From contig OX940869.1 of assembly GCA_954871525.1 (NCBI GenBank), positions 17,884,001-17,948,000 of the forward strand: a DNA stretch of 64,000 nt, written 5' to 3'. Below are positions 53,844-64,000 of this stretch, piece by piece. The stretch comes from Parietaria judaica. Its lineage: Eukaryota > Streptophyta > Magnoliopsida > Rosales > Urticaceae. Under the pieces are notes generated by a model. The model made no database searches, was not told the origin of the DNA, and worked only from the letters and a program-made list of their open reading frames with translations. The translations under genes and the position numbers were made by a program. Each line of letters begins with the position of its first letter. Within the stretch, counting starts at the first letter, position 1.

Positions 53844-55613
53844 TTGCTGAACCAAGTGACAAGATATCACAAGTATTTGTCAACAGTGTCTGTTGATGAA
53901 GAGAGTGCAGAAACCACGGTCCCAAATCAGAACCAAGGGGTACTCAGACGTAGTGGGAGGTTCAAAAGACCAGTTGAACGCTACGAGCACACCCAGTTGG
54001 AATTTCACCTAGCTGTCACAGACATTAGCGTTGAAGATCCCATAGGCTACAAGCAAGCTATGGTTGATCCTGATAAGGGAGAATGGCAGGAAGCCATGAA
54101 CCAAGAAATAGAATCAATGGATTCTAATGAAGTCTGGGAACTTGTAGACTTACCGGATGGCTTCAAAACCATTGGCTGTAAGTGGGTATACAAGCGAAAG
54201 AGAGGAGTGGACGGGAAGGTTGAAACCTTCAAGGCTAGACTAGTGGCAAAGGGTTTTACCCAGAGGGAAGGTATTGATTTCGATGAGACCTTCGCTCCAG
54301 TCGCTAAGTACAAGTCCATCCGGATTCTCATGGCCATAGCCTGTAGTCTCAATTACGAGATTTGGCAGATGGACGTCAAAACCGCCTTCCTGAACGGGTA
54401 CATTGACGAAAACATCTATATGGACCAACCAGAAGGGTTCGTGCAACAGGGTCAAGAAGGGAAGGTTTGCAGATTACTTAAATCCATTTATGGATTGAAG
54501 CAAGCCTCTAGATCTTGGAATCTAAAGTTCGATGAAACCATCAAAACCTATGGATTCATTCAAAACGTCACTGAGGCCTGCATCTATAAACTCAATGACG
54601 AAACCGTGGAAGTTTTTCTTGTTCTGTACGTCGACGATATTCTTCTCATTGGAAACAGTGTGAAGAAATTATCGGAAGTAAAGACGTGGCTATCTACGCA
54701 ATTCAAAATGAAGGACATGGGAGAAGCCAGTTATGTTCTTGGGATCCGTATTTTCAGGGATCGCAACAACAGGATTCTGGCCTTATCTCAAGCAGCTTAC
54801 ATTGATAAGGTGCTTGAACGTTTTGCAATGGCAAACTCCAAGGGAGGTAATTTACCGACCAGACATGGAGTGTTCCTCAGCAGGAAACAATGCCCAACTT
54901 CTCCGGAAGAGCAAGATGTGATGAGGCGAATACCCTATGCTTCAGCAGTGGGAAGTGTGATGTACGCTATGCAGTGTACTAGGCCAGACATCTGTTACGC
55001 TGTGGGAATTGTTAGCAGATATCAATCCAACCCTGGTATGGCTCACTGGACAGCAGTGAAGAACATTCTCAAGTATCTTCGGAGAACGAGAGACTATATG
55101 TTAGTGTTTTCAGGATCAGAACTGAATCCACTAGGATACACTGATTCAGACTTTATGTCTGATAGAGACGCGAGAAAATCGACGTCAGGAGCGGTGTACA
55201 CCCTTGCTGGTGGAGCGATATTCTGGAGAAGCGTAAAGCAATCCTGTATCGCAGATTCCACAATGGAAGCTGAATACGTGGCAGCTTGTGAGGCAGCCAA
55301 AGAATCAGTTTGGCTCAAGAATTTCTACATAGAACTGGGAGTTGTTCCAGATGTAGATGGGCCCCGAACACTATACTGTGACAACAGTGGTGCGGTGGCA
55401 AATTCTAAAGAGCCCAGAGACCACAACAAGGCAAAACATATAGAACGTAAATACCATCTCATAAGAGAAATAGTGCGTCGTGGCGACGTGAGGGTTGTGA
55501 AAATAGCTTCGGAAGACAATCTGGCTGATCCATTCACCAAGACGTTGCCAGAGAAAATATTCAGGAGGCATCTGGAAAGTATGGGTCTGAAAGACATGGG
55601 TCATCTTCTTTAA
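53844..55613 (+). CDS. Copia RT-RNase H, open frame (element C)
   Basis: An uninterrupted frame of 589 codons: integrase-RT linker (residues 1-95), RVT_2-type RT with GCKWVYKRKRG near 112, DVKTAFLNG near 178 and catalytic YVDDILL near 261, and RNase H with ADSTMEAEY near 469. All key residues are present, and this is the best preserved RT here. The frame opens at TTG after a stop; the first in-frame ATG is about 73 codons in, just before RT proper. The ancestral start was lost with protease and integrase, and how or whether it is translated is unclear. Confidence 0.85.
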   Translation: MLNQVTRYHKYLSTVSVDEESAETTVPNQNQGVLRRSGRFKRPVERYEHTQLEFHLAVTDISVEDPIGYKQAMVDPDKGEWQEAMNQEIESMDSNEVWELVDLPDGFKTIGCKWVYKRKRGVDGKVETFKARLVAKGFTQREGIDFDETFAPVAKYKSIRILMAIACSLNYEIWQMDVKTAFLNGYIDENIYMDQPEGFVQQGQEGKVCRLLKSIYGLKQASRSWNLKFDETIKTYGFIQNVTEACIYKLNDETVEVFLVLYVDDILLIGNSVKKLSEVKTWLSTQFKMKDMGEASYVLGIRIFRDRNNRILALSQAAYIDKVLERFAMANSKGGNLPTRHGVFLSRKQCPTSPEEQDVMRRIPYASAVGSVMYAMQCTRPDICYAVGIVSRYQSNPGMAHWTAVKNILKYLRRTRDYMLVFSGSELNPLGYTDSDFMSDRDARKSTSGAVYTLAGGAIFWRSVKQSCIADSTMEAEYVAACEAAKESVWLKNFYIELGVVPDVDGPRTLYCDNSGAVANSKEPRDHNKAKHIERKYHLIREIVRRGDVRVVKIASEDNLADPFTKTLPEKIFRRHLESMGLKDMGHLL

Positions 55614-55617
55614 GTAC

Positions 55618-55628
55618 AAGTGGGAGAT
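55618..55628 (+). other. Polypurine tract, element C
   Basis: AAGTGGGAGAT immediately before the 3' LTR. Confidence 0.8.
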
Positions 55629-58364
55629 TGTTGGACATATGTGTCCTTAAACAAGATAGTTTATCCATTTGTAAAAGATTATGACAAGTCGTTGAATAAA
55701 GATGATGCTTATTATGATAATCTTATTATAGTTTCTGGTAGAGTAAAATAGAATGTTTGATTCCTTAGTTCATAAAGGATGCAATTATGTTATTATTATC
55801 ACAACAGAGTCAATGTGAGGAAGAATTAATAATCATAATAAATGAACTTAAAATGTCCGTGACCTGATCAACTGGGTGGGAGCCCATTAATCGTATAAGG
55901 TCATTAATGTGACTAAGTGATAATCCTATTCTGGATTTTGTGTGTGTCACACTCACTAGAAGTGCATTAAGTATGAAGTGTCTTCATACTGGACTGGACC
56001 TGACTTAAACTCCGGAAGTTATCATATAAGACCGTCACTGATAACTTGGGGTTGAGTCACTAATAGATGATCAAATGGATATTCGATCTAAGTCCTGAGT
56101 GATCTTGAGTCCAAGCTGCTGGCTTGATTGTTCTTTGATTTAACCGTTAAAGAACACGAAATATTACCGCTGTTCCCAACACTATTATTTTGGGAACATG
56201 ATAGTCAGCAGTAAGGGTAGCTTGGTCATAGACATGGGCATCACACAGCTCTCTTCAGAGTGATGATGATTCCCTTGATTGTCGGTGGTGAGAAGTGAGA
56301 GGTACCCGTGCGCAACTTATGAATAGAAACCATAAGTGGGTTGCTCATAATATTACTGACTGAGTCGAGGATGAAAATGCAATGAGGGGCATAACGGTAG
56401 AAACCGCCTGCTCGTGTGTGGATCATCAAGTGAAAGATCAATAACCCGAATTTGATTGTATCAATGGACACCCTGCTGTTATAAAGGGAATAATATATAC
56501 CGTATCACTAAAGAGTGCAGCCTCGGGTCTATAGTGGAATCACTTCGAGGTTTGACGAACAACTAGCAGTTCGTTGGAGCTTAAGTGATACGGGTCCATG
56601 GTCCCCAGGATAGCTCCATAACGGATGATACGTACGTGATTAAAATACATTCTGGATAATGTTTAATCATTTGGCTTGACTTATAAAACTGAAAGGTCTG
56701 TGGCAGACGTCAGATAGTTTTATCGTTAGCGTGGCAACAGTACCATATTTTGGTACATGAAATTAACTGATAAAATAAAGTTAGAATTTAGATTTTCTAT
56801 CAGCACCATGTTGTTGGAAATTAAATTCTAAGCAACTTTGCTTTTTGAACCAAGTCATTTCGACTTACGGTTATTGATTTATGGATTTTTTAAGTTTATG
56901 ATCGGTTCGATAAACTTTGAAATTAAATCACATGTCACGAATTTAAATGATGGTGTGGCACCATGGCATTTTAATGTGTGATATTGAGATCAGGAAATAT
57001 TAATATAATTTAATTATTTGGATTTAATTATTAATGTCTTATTAATTAATAATTAATAGATTTATATTAATAAATAAAAATATATATTTATATATATATA
57101 TGTGTAAATTCGAATTAGGGTTTAATATATGAAACCCTAGCCAATTCGAATAACATGATTTGGTCTTTCCATATTTGCGGCATAAGTACCAAATGTTTTG
57201 GTATTTTAGCAAATCCCTAAAATCAATATTATCCATTGGATCGGTTATGATTTAATATCAACCGTTGGATTAGGATATTGATAAATTCGAATTTGATAAC
57301 TTGGTGACCAAGTTTGAATTTTCGAATTTGGTTAATTAATTATATCCGTTAGATCGGTCTAAGATTTAATCTTTACCGTCGGATTGGAAATTAATTAATT
57401 ATATATATTTATATAATTTTCGAATTATAGATTAAGGATAAAATCGAAATTGTTTTTAATAAATCTTTTTATATTTGATTTTATCCTAAACTAATTTGAT
57501 CCATTAGATCGGTTTAAAGATTTATCTCAACCGTTGGATCTAGATAATGATAATTCGAATTTTAATATAAATATATATGATAATTCGAATTTAATAAAGA
57601 TAAGAAGATAAGATTGGATTTTTGATTTATCCAAATCTTTCTTATTTAATTAAATCCCTAATTAATTATATCCATTGGATTTAGATGAGATTAAATCTGG
57701 ACCATTGGATTAAGATAATTAATTATATTTAATATATAGAATTCGAATTTTAGGGAGGGAATTTCTCCAATTCGGTTACGGTTTGAGCCTATAAATAGGA
57801 GGCTCATTCTACACATTTTTCACACCTTTCCCCAGAGAAAAATTCGAACTCTCCCTCTTCCTCAGGGTCTGCGAATTTTCTCTTTGATCTCTTTTTTTCT
57901 GGTTCGGTTTAGGAGACTATTTCTCCGGAAACTTAAAAAGAACCATCAGTTAAAATTTTGCGACGGAGTCCTGCCGGCGAAGCCCACGCTTCGGTACGAG
58001 GATTCCAGGAGAATATCCCGGAAGATCACGGGAGTTTCCCTCAGCACCGGCGGAGCCCTGCCCAATTCAGAACGCGCAGCCGGAAGTCGTCAATTGAGGT
58101 ACGGCCTTATGCATTGGGTTAATAAATGCAACCATTTACTGCTTTCTATTTATTTCCTATTATGACTAGATTATTAATAATGATTTATGAATATTAAATT
58201 ACATAATATTTATCAGATCTTGGGATATGGACATTATCCGATATTCGGACCGTTGTACGGATAACAAGTTTTCCGCTTTAAAATAATTTTTTAAATGTTA
58301 CCCGGACGGTCCGGAAGTACAATTCGTGATAATTTTAAAGGAATCCGAGACGTGATCCCCGACA
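55629..58364 (+). repeat. 3' LTR of copia element C
   Basis: 2736 bp, same ends as the 5' LTR, followed by CTGAC. Confidence 0.94.
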
Positions 58365-61166
58365 CTGACATTGTCTCAAACTGTGACGACAAGTCATCAA
58401 CATTGTTGTTTTCACATGAGTATCCATATTCATGTGAATTGGATCCATAGTAGTTGTTTGAAGCCCATCCCTCGTTGTCTACATTGCCGCCGGGAGCTGG
58501 GGTATCCCCATAGCGAGAATCCGGAATGTATCCCCCGCTAGGAGGGTCTTGATAATAGGTTGGACGGTAGACATCATCCGCCTGGGAAGCAAATCCATGC
58601 TCGGTCGTACCACCTACTCCGCCACCCCACCCTCCAAACTCAGAATCACCACTTCCTCCCCCACCCCAACCACCAAACGCAGAAGTCCCACCTCCTCCAC
58701 CACCGTGCGGAGGGCTACGTGGAGGAGACGATCGATGAGAAATTCAAGAACCACCACTGGTCCTAGAGACAGCATCAGAACGATCGAGCGGAGGACCTAA
58801 GCCATGCTCTCCTAGAACAAAACTGATAACCATTCCGTAGTGTTCAGCCTCCCTAGCAACTCTAGCATCAGGATTACCATCATCGTCGTCAAGGTGAATT
58901 GGTCGAATCCACTCGACTATTGCATCCTCTACATCGCACCCAGCTGCAGCCATCTCCATTGAGCGTTGAAGGAATTCGTACGGATCAGTCTTTGTGTCTT
59001 TGTCCTCGTACTCAGCTATTTTGTCCCGTAAAGCTAGCTTCTGATTATAGCTGACGAAGACAAGTTTCTCCAACGTGCTATAAGCGAGACGATTTCGTAA
59101 ATTTGTGTGGACCAAAGCAAATGTACTCCAATTCCTCTCGCATGCAGAGGCAGAAGCGGGTTGCGACAAGATCCTCATCGCCAATTTTTGCAATGTGGGG
59201 CATTCCTTGCCAAATATATTCCACCACTCAGCTACAAATTCAAACACATTAGAATAAAATAATGTAACCAATTTTCGTGTTCATGGTTATTATCTATACT
59301 TACCGGGCGCCAAACTTTTTCTTGCGGCTATTACAGCTCGCCGGCTCAACGGACCTTGAGCATCACGAAAACGCACGGCCTATAATAAACAAAGAAATAG
59401 TTGAGTTATTGTATTGTTTAATAACAAAAAGATTTCAATTCAATATGTAGTGCGGAACTTACTTCGTCGGCGAGATGTTCGACATTTCCATGAGGGAAGA
59501 GGCGATCATATACCTCTGTTAGTTTGACGATCGCGTCTACGGGCATCTCGATCTCATGATCGTACGCTAGTCTCGGATTCAAGAAATGTGCGGCCGTATA
59601 CAATGGATGGTCTAGGTTTCTATTCCATCCGGCATCAATGATATCGATCACCCATTGTTTCCCTTGCAACTGGCCTATCTCTTGCTCCATCTGCGTCCAC
59701 GTAGCGTAAAGCAATGTACATCAGACTGAAAATCGATATGGCTAGGTCTACCGCCTCCCAAAATTTGTGGTCTAGAATCAATCTCTCTACTGCTCGACCT
59801 TCTTTTAGCCTTCGACACGGGGAAGTTTCCCACCACTCAGATGTGAACATAGCTCGGAGTGAGGTCTTCTTAGCCCTTAAGCTCTTCAACGAAAGGTAGT
59901 TCGTTGCGAACCTCGTAGCCCCTGGTCGGATGATATCACCGTTGCAAAATGTGTTCTTCATGGCGTCCAACACGACGCCATGGTTGTAAATGAATTTCGT
60001 GATGAGCCTGCACGCCGTTACTGGCTCAGCAATGACTTTCCTCTTGCCCACATCCTCGAAAATCAAATCAATACAGTGAGCAGCGCAAGGCGTCCAGTAC
60101 AGGTTGTACTTTCGCATGAGATCTCTACCCGCTTTAACATAATTGGCGGCGTTATCCGTCACGACTTGGACCACGTTGTGTGGTCCGATCTCCTCAATGA
60201 CTTCTCCCAGCACCTTGCAGAGGTAATCTGAATTCTTAACTTTCCCGCTCGCGTTGACCGACTTAATGGAAATTGTCTTTCCGCAAGAGTACGCCAGGAT
60301 GTTGAGGATCGACATATTTGTCGGCCCTGTCCAACCATCGGACATGATTGTGACCCCGAATTCACGCCACATTTTCTTCATACTATCCTTATACTCAACC
60401 CACTCTGCCACTTCCATATCCAAATACTTGGTCGAAAGTTGATATGCTGAAGGTGTCGGGACTCCGGGACCTATGAAGAAGAATAAAATATTATTAAGTC
60501 ATAATAAAAAATTATATTATCAAAGTTTAAAGAAAATGAAGTTATGAATGATGAATTAAATCGTACCTAGGGTCTGGGCAACGTGCATCATGTTTTTATA
60601 ATGATGGTCATCGGCATGAGCGAACGGAACGTTTTTGTTGTAAAAGTACTTCCCCGCTGCTTTGGCCATCGCTTCCTCCTTCTCCGGTGCTAACAACGCA
60701 TCAATTTTTTTTTGCTCGCAGATTCGGAACGTTAGTGCGAGGGAGTTGCACCACCACTAGAACCGATGGTTCTTCGACCTGCTAATTGATCCTCCGTCCA
60801 TTGCTCGGAGTGTGCTTGTCTACGAACGACCTCTGTTTTTCTTGCAATTTCTCTTTCGAGTTCTTCCATATCTTCCTCGGTCGAAGGCGGTAAAATAGTA
60901 GACCTCAAGTGTTCGGCCACATCCCGTTCAAGATTGATCCTCTTCTCTTTCCTTTTCTGCGAGCTCTCGAGGGATCCTCGAACTTCGGGCGGAATCTTTT
61001 CACATACCCTTGTATTTTTTTTCGGATCGTACCCCGATAGGTGGGCCTTCATCCGGGTGATTCCGCCACCCCTTATCTCATGCCCGCAATAGTTGCACTT
61101 GAACCCCGAGTTGTTCGCTTCTCCTAAAGGAGAACAATGTTTCCTCGCGTCGTCTCTAGTACTCAT
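58365..61166 (-). pseudogene. hAT transposase, main part (BED finger, DUF659, dimerisation)
   Basis: Exons on the minus strand: 61166 to about 60740 plus 60720-60567; 60470-59463; 59379-59304; 59231-58365, with GT-AG introns. Exon 1 has a BED-type finger (FKCNYCGHEIRGGGITRMKAHL). The third exon carries the DUF659/RNase H-like core: first Asp in MSDGWTGP, second in VTDNAANY, then CAAHC. The last has the hAT C-terminal domain (SASACERNWSTFALVHTNLRNRL) with the third acidic residue. Damage: a one-base shift near 60737, a shift with probable small deletion near 59700, an in-frame TGA at 58744-58746 followed by an open Gly-Trp-rich tail, and the copia insertion at 58364. Not functional now; the intact source may exist elsewhere. 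Confidence 0.85.
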
Positions 61167-61494
61167 TTTCCTAGAAAGTAGTGAAGTACAATATCAAATT
61201 AACAATTAATTTATAATAAAACAAATTAAAAAATATACAGATTAGTAACTTATTAACATATAATAAAACTAAGATTAACAATTGTAACATATTAATAAAA
61301 TTTATAATTTATAAGTTACAAATTGTTATTTACAAATTAAAATTATTCTATACAAAATTACAAATACTTTACAAAATATGTAAAATAAATTATTATTTAC
61401 TTACCAAAATAAATATTTACAAATCACCAATTATTCTTATATAAATTATGCACTGGACAGTTGATTTCATTTAAAACAAGATTGAACAACTAGC

Positions 61495-62210
61495 TCAATT
61501 TAACAAATTAGCTAAAAATTGTACTTTTGCCGCAATATTTTAGAAAACTTCAAATTAAAAAAAAATTATGCCAACCGATTGTTTTTTAAATTATATACAG
61601 TTTTATAAAACAAAATTACACCAAAATATTCGAGTAACTAGCTCAAATCAACAATTTCCGAAACATATGTACTTTTGCCACAATGATATCACAATTCATA
61701 AAAACTTCAAATTAAAAAAAAATTATGCAAACCGATTAGTTTTAAAATTATATACAATTTTATAAAACGAAATTACACCAAAATATTCGAGTAACTAACT
61801 CAAATCAACAATTTCCGAAACATATGTACTTTTGCCACAATGATATCAAAATTCAGAAAAACTTCAAATTAAAAAAAAAAAATTATGCCAACCGATTAGT
61901 TTTAAAATTATATACAATTTTATAAAACGAAATTACACCAAAATATTCGAGTAACTAACTCAAATCAACAATTTCCGAAACATATGTACTTTTGCCACAA
62001 AGATATCACAATTCAGAAAAACTTCAAATTAAAAAAAAAAATTATGCCAACCACTCAGTTTTCTAATTACACATGATGTTAATAAATGAAATTACATCAA
62101 AAATGTTCAAAATATAGCTCAAGTTTAATAATTTCCAAAACATAAGTACATTTGCCGCTATTATACAAAATTCGGACAAAGCCTAAAATCACCCCAAAAT
62201 CTGCAAAAAA
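61495..62210. repeat. Tandem repeat, about 159-bp unit, 3-4 copies
   Basis: ATTATGCCAACCGATT recurs at about 61565, 61722, 61882 and 62041, with TTCGAGTAACTA, CAACAATTTCCGAAACATA and GTACTTTTGCCAC at fixed distances. The first three units are nearly identical and the outer ones diverged. It lies inside the hAT element, upstream of the transposase start on the minus strand. Confidence 0.85.
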
Positions 62211-62820
62211 ATTAACAAAAAGCACACCATCCATCATAATTCGAACATAACCTAAGAAAAATAAATTTCAAGAACAATATTTGATTCAAAATTACAAATT
62301 GTACAATCAAAGTTATATGAAACTTCATGTTGAACTTTCATTTCAACTTAAAACATTTATAAGTAAGTACTAAAAATATAGAACATTTTTGTGAAAAATT
62401 TACATAAATCATGCTTATACAACTTGTAATCTATAAAACACAAAAAATTTACTTAATACCCTAAAAATACCTTTATATTCCGATTGTACACGAACTTGGA
62501 ACTTCTGCCGTGAGGAAACTAGGGCTTCGGCAAGCCTTAACCACGACGAGAAGATGACCTCTTCTCCAGTCGATAATCGCGGCAAGGCATAAAATTTGTT
62601 CAGCAAGAGGCGATTTTCGAGGGGTGAGGTCGAAAGGGAGGAGGAAATTTCGGGAAAAAGGATAAGGGTGGGCTTTTATATTAGGGTTTCGAACTTACCC
62701 AAATTTACACGAAAAGTCCTCCGAAAACTTGCAGCGATTTTTGCTATTTTGCTCTTGAAAACTTGCAGCGATAAGTACCAAACTTTCCGGTTCGAAAAAT
62801 TTCGAAAAGTATAAAACGGC
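62211..62820 (-). other. hAT 5' region
   Basis: Leads from the tandem repeats to the right terminus. It contains a GC-richer patch (62500-62660) that may be the transcription start region or a non-coding first exon. A 63-codon frame there has no recognisable domain. Confidence 0.35.
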
Positions 62821-62917
62821 AGCGATTACTAGAGATAAGTTACCGAGAACACCATTTCTTCGATTAATCGAACGATAGTCGCTCGATTTTCGCGATTTTC
62901 GGAACCTTGATTGTAAG

Positions 62918-63344
62918 AGACCTCAAGTTCCACAACTTTGAAATGCTGTATACTTTGTAGCTAAAAAGAGAATTCAACCTCAGACTTTTTTTTTTTCTTT
63001 TTTTTTTTTCTTTAAAGAATCCGGATCACTTTATCGTGACTTATATTCCAAATAGAGTGAATTGATCCTTGCTTATGGTAAGATGGTACTAGAAATTTGA
63101 CCGATAAGTTTTGTTTTTTCTCGGTAATTTAACAATAAGTTGTTCCATATATCAAAATGATATGAGCCTGTAAGCTCCTAACCGAGGAGCTGTGTTGCAG
63201 GAAAACAAGGAAACAACCTTGCAGTAAAAGTTCGAGCGCCGTGGTAAAAGTATCAAAAGTTAAAAAAAGTGTCAACGTGAGGCGGTCCCGGAATATGCGC
63301 GATGGGTAGCGGTGTTCCAGGTGGCTATCCTGGAGTACAACTAA
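62918..63344. other. Intergenic DNA beside the hAT transposon
   Basis: A T-rich tract (62986-63012) and unrecognised sequence. From about 63270 the GC content rises toward the acidic frame. Confidence 0.4.
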
Positions 63345-63788
63345 ATGACGTACGATGAGGCGGAGCACGGCGAGGTCATGTACGACGAATCAATTAACGG
63401 CGAGGCGGAGTATGACGAACCCGTGTACGATGAGTACGACGAGCCGGAGTACGCCAAAACCGTGTATGAAGAGGTCGTATACGACGACAAAATGTGCGCC
63501 GAGCAGGAGGAAGTCGCGTACAATGATATTGTTTTGGTGTCGAGCAAGACCGTCGAAGCGGCCGCACTATGCAAATCCATTGGCGTAAAGGCCACGATGA
63601 CCGTGGCAAATATGTCAAACCCGACCAAAAAAAAAATTGCAGAGAAGATTTTATTGTTAATTAATGGGCACCGATCCATTCTGGGATTTGTAGAACAAGT
63701 TCAGGAACAATGCTCAAGTTCGGAGACTACACACAACGACACCCTGAAAAATGGCACGAGCATATACAGACAAAAAAATAAGTCTTAG
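63345..63788 (+). CDS. Hypothetical acidic Tyr/Asp/Glu-repeat protein
   Basis: 147 codons from ATG to TAG. Residues 1-65 are a degenerate repeat of YDE/EYDEP/VVYDD-type units, very acidic and Tyr-rich. Residues 75-115 are ordinary (VEAAALCKSIGVKATMTVAN, then KKKIAEKILLLINGH), and the end is polar. I do not recognise it. Base composition is higher in GC than the surroundings. Downstream, other frames stay open for 50-75 codons, so this may be a gene fragment carried by a transposon or an exon of a gene running past the window edge. Existence as a real gene is uncertain. Confidence 0.35.
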   Translation: MTYDEAEHGEVMYDESINGEAEYDEPVYDEYDEPEYAKTVYEEVVYDDKMCAEQEEVAYNDIVLVSSKTVEAAALCKSIGVKATMTVANMSNPTKKKIAEKILLLINGHRSILGFVEQVQEQCSSSETTHNDTLKNGTSIYRQKNKS

Positions 63789-64000
63789 CGATGTCACACG
63801 GTGGGGGAGGGGCTGCAAATCCAAGGCAATTGTTTTACGACGGTGGCTTTGGCGCCGACACAAGCGCGGTGATGGAGGCGGAGTTGCAACACCGACTGGT
63901 GTTCCAAATTCGAGGACGGATTTTTTCAAGCCGAGGAGAATGATGCAGGATATAATGAGTATAATTGGCTATTAAATTCCTTTGATTCATGCTTACTATT
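63789..64000 (+). other. GC-richer DNA after the acidic frame
   Basis: Frames of 50-74 codons (for example ATG at 63791, MSHGGGGAANPRQLFYDGG) overlap. None is recognised; the window ends here. Confidence 0.3.

Larger units (their letters stand above)
48021..58364 (+). mobile_element. Ty1/copia LTR retrotransposon C, complete insertion
   Basis: 10.34 kb, LTRs 48021-50757 and 55629-58364, target duplication CTGAC on both sides (48016-48020, 58365-58369), primer-binding site 50760-50772 intact. Same internal layout as element B: gag, about 370 bp non-coding, RT-RNase H; no protease or integrase. Both LTRs end CCCGACA in place of CCAACA, marking a sub-lineage. It inserted in the transposase gene of a hAT element. 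The two LTRs differ at several sites, so it is probably not the newest copy. Confidence 0.95.
47338..62909 (-). mobile_element. hAT transposon (about 5.2 kb) split by copia element C
   Basis: Left end CAAGGATAAAAATGCC and right end (reverse complement) CAAGGTTCCGAAAATC, with a perfect 8-bp duplication ATTGTAAG (47330-47337 and 62910-62917). Subtracting the 10.35 kb copia insert leaves about 5.22 kb, normal for an autonomous hAT. The transposase gene runs on the minus strand. TTATCGA-rich repeats fill the left terminal region, and a 159-bp tandem repeat lies between transposase start and right end. Confidence 0.9.

Noticed and set aside
53844..53900. TTG at 53844 as a real start for the element C RT protein
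   Set aside because: Plant genes rarely start at TTG. It is only the first codon after a stop; the true N-terminus was lost with protease and integrase.
61495..62210. A CRISPR-like array
   Set aside because: Units of about 159 bp repeat in full without unique spacers, inside a plant hAT transposon; it is an ordinary tandem repeat.

Overview
This is nuclear DNA from a flowering plant, most likely a eudicot. The evidence is one intron-containing plant gene (a LONGIFOLIA/TRM family protein), plant-type LTR retrotransposons primed by initiator tRNA-Met, hAT and Mutator-type elements, a LINE relic and a piece of plastid DNA. Nearly everything else is AT-rich intergenic sequence built from nested transposons. 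There is no bacterial-style operon, CRISPR array or phage.

Layout. 1-748: intergenic DNA with a hAT-like relic and a ycf2-derived plastid fragment. 749-11494: Ty1/copia element A, minus strand, with 2.75 kb LTRs; it keeps protease, integrase and RT-RNase H but has no gag. 11495-14101: tandem array of a small non-autonomous LTR element. 14102-14835: plastid-derived DNA (trnI-CAU and the start of ycf2). 14836-25190: copia element B, plus strand, with gag and RT-RNase H but no protease or integrase. 25191-26407: the rest of the small LTR element. 26408-40049: MITEs and relics, including a hAT MITE (29978-30472) that abuts a Mutator-like fold-back element (30490-36329), which was itself split by a Ty3/gypsy element (30513-35376). 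40912-43771: the LONGIFOLIA-like gene. 44556-45680: LINE relic. 46185-47236: Tourist-like MITE. 47338-62909: a hAT transposon of about 5.2 kb net, split by a complete copia element C (48021-58364). 62918-64000: an unrecognised acidic reading frame.

The main result is that the 11495-14835 segment lies inverted between A and B. A is flanked by GGATA and CTTCA, B by TATCC and TGAAG. Flipping the middle segment gives both elements perfect 5-bp target duplications. It also rejoins a split ycf2 fragment and a split small-element reading frame, and it agrees with LTR variants that pair 749-3495 with 14836-17570 and 8748-11494 with 22444-25190. This is the mark of exchange between two inverted retrotransposons, or of an assembly path switch through them.

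The three copia elements are complementary deletion derivatives of one family: one type without gag, one type (two copies) without protease and integrase. They share very long U3 regions with repeated motifs and a leader of about 1.9 kb rich in inverted repeats. No element here has all its genes intact, so any movement would need proteins supplied in trans.
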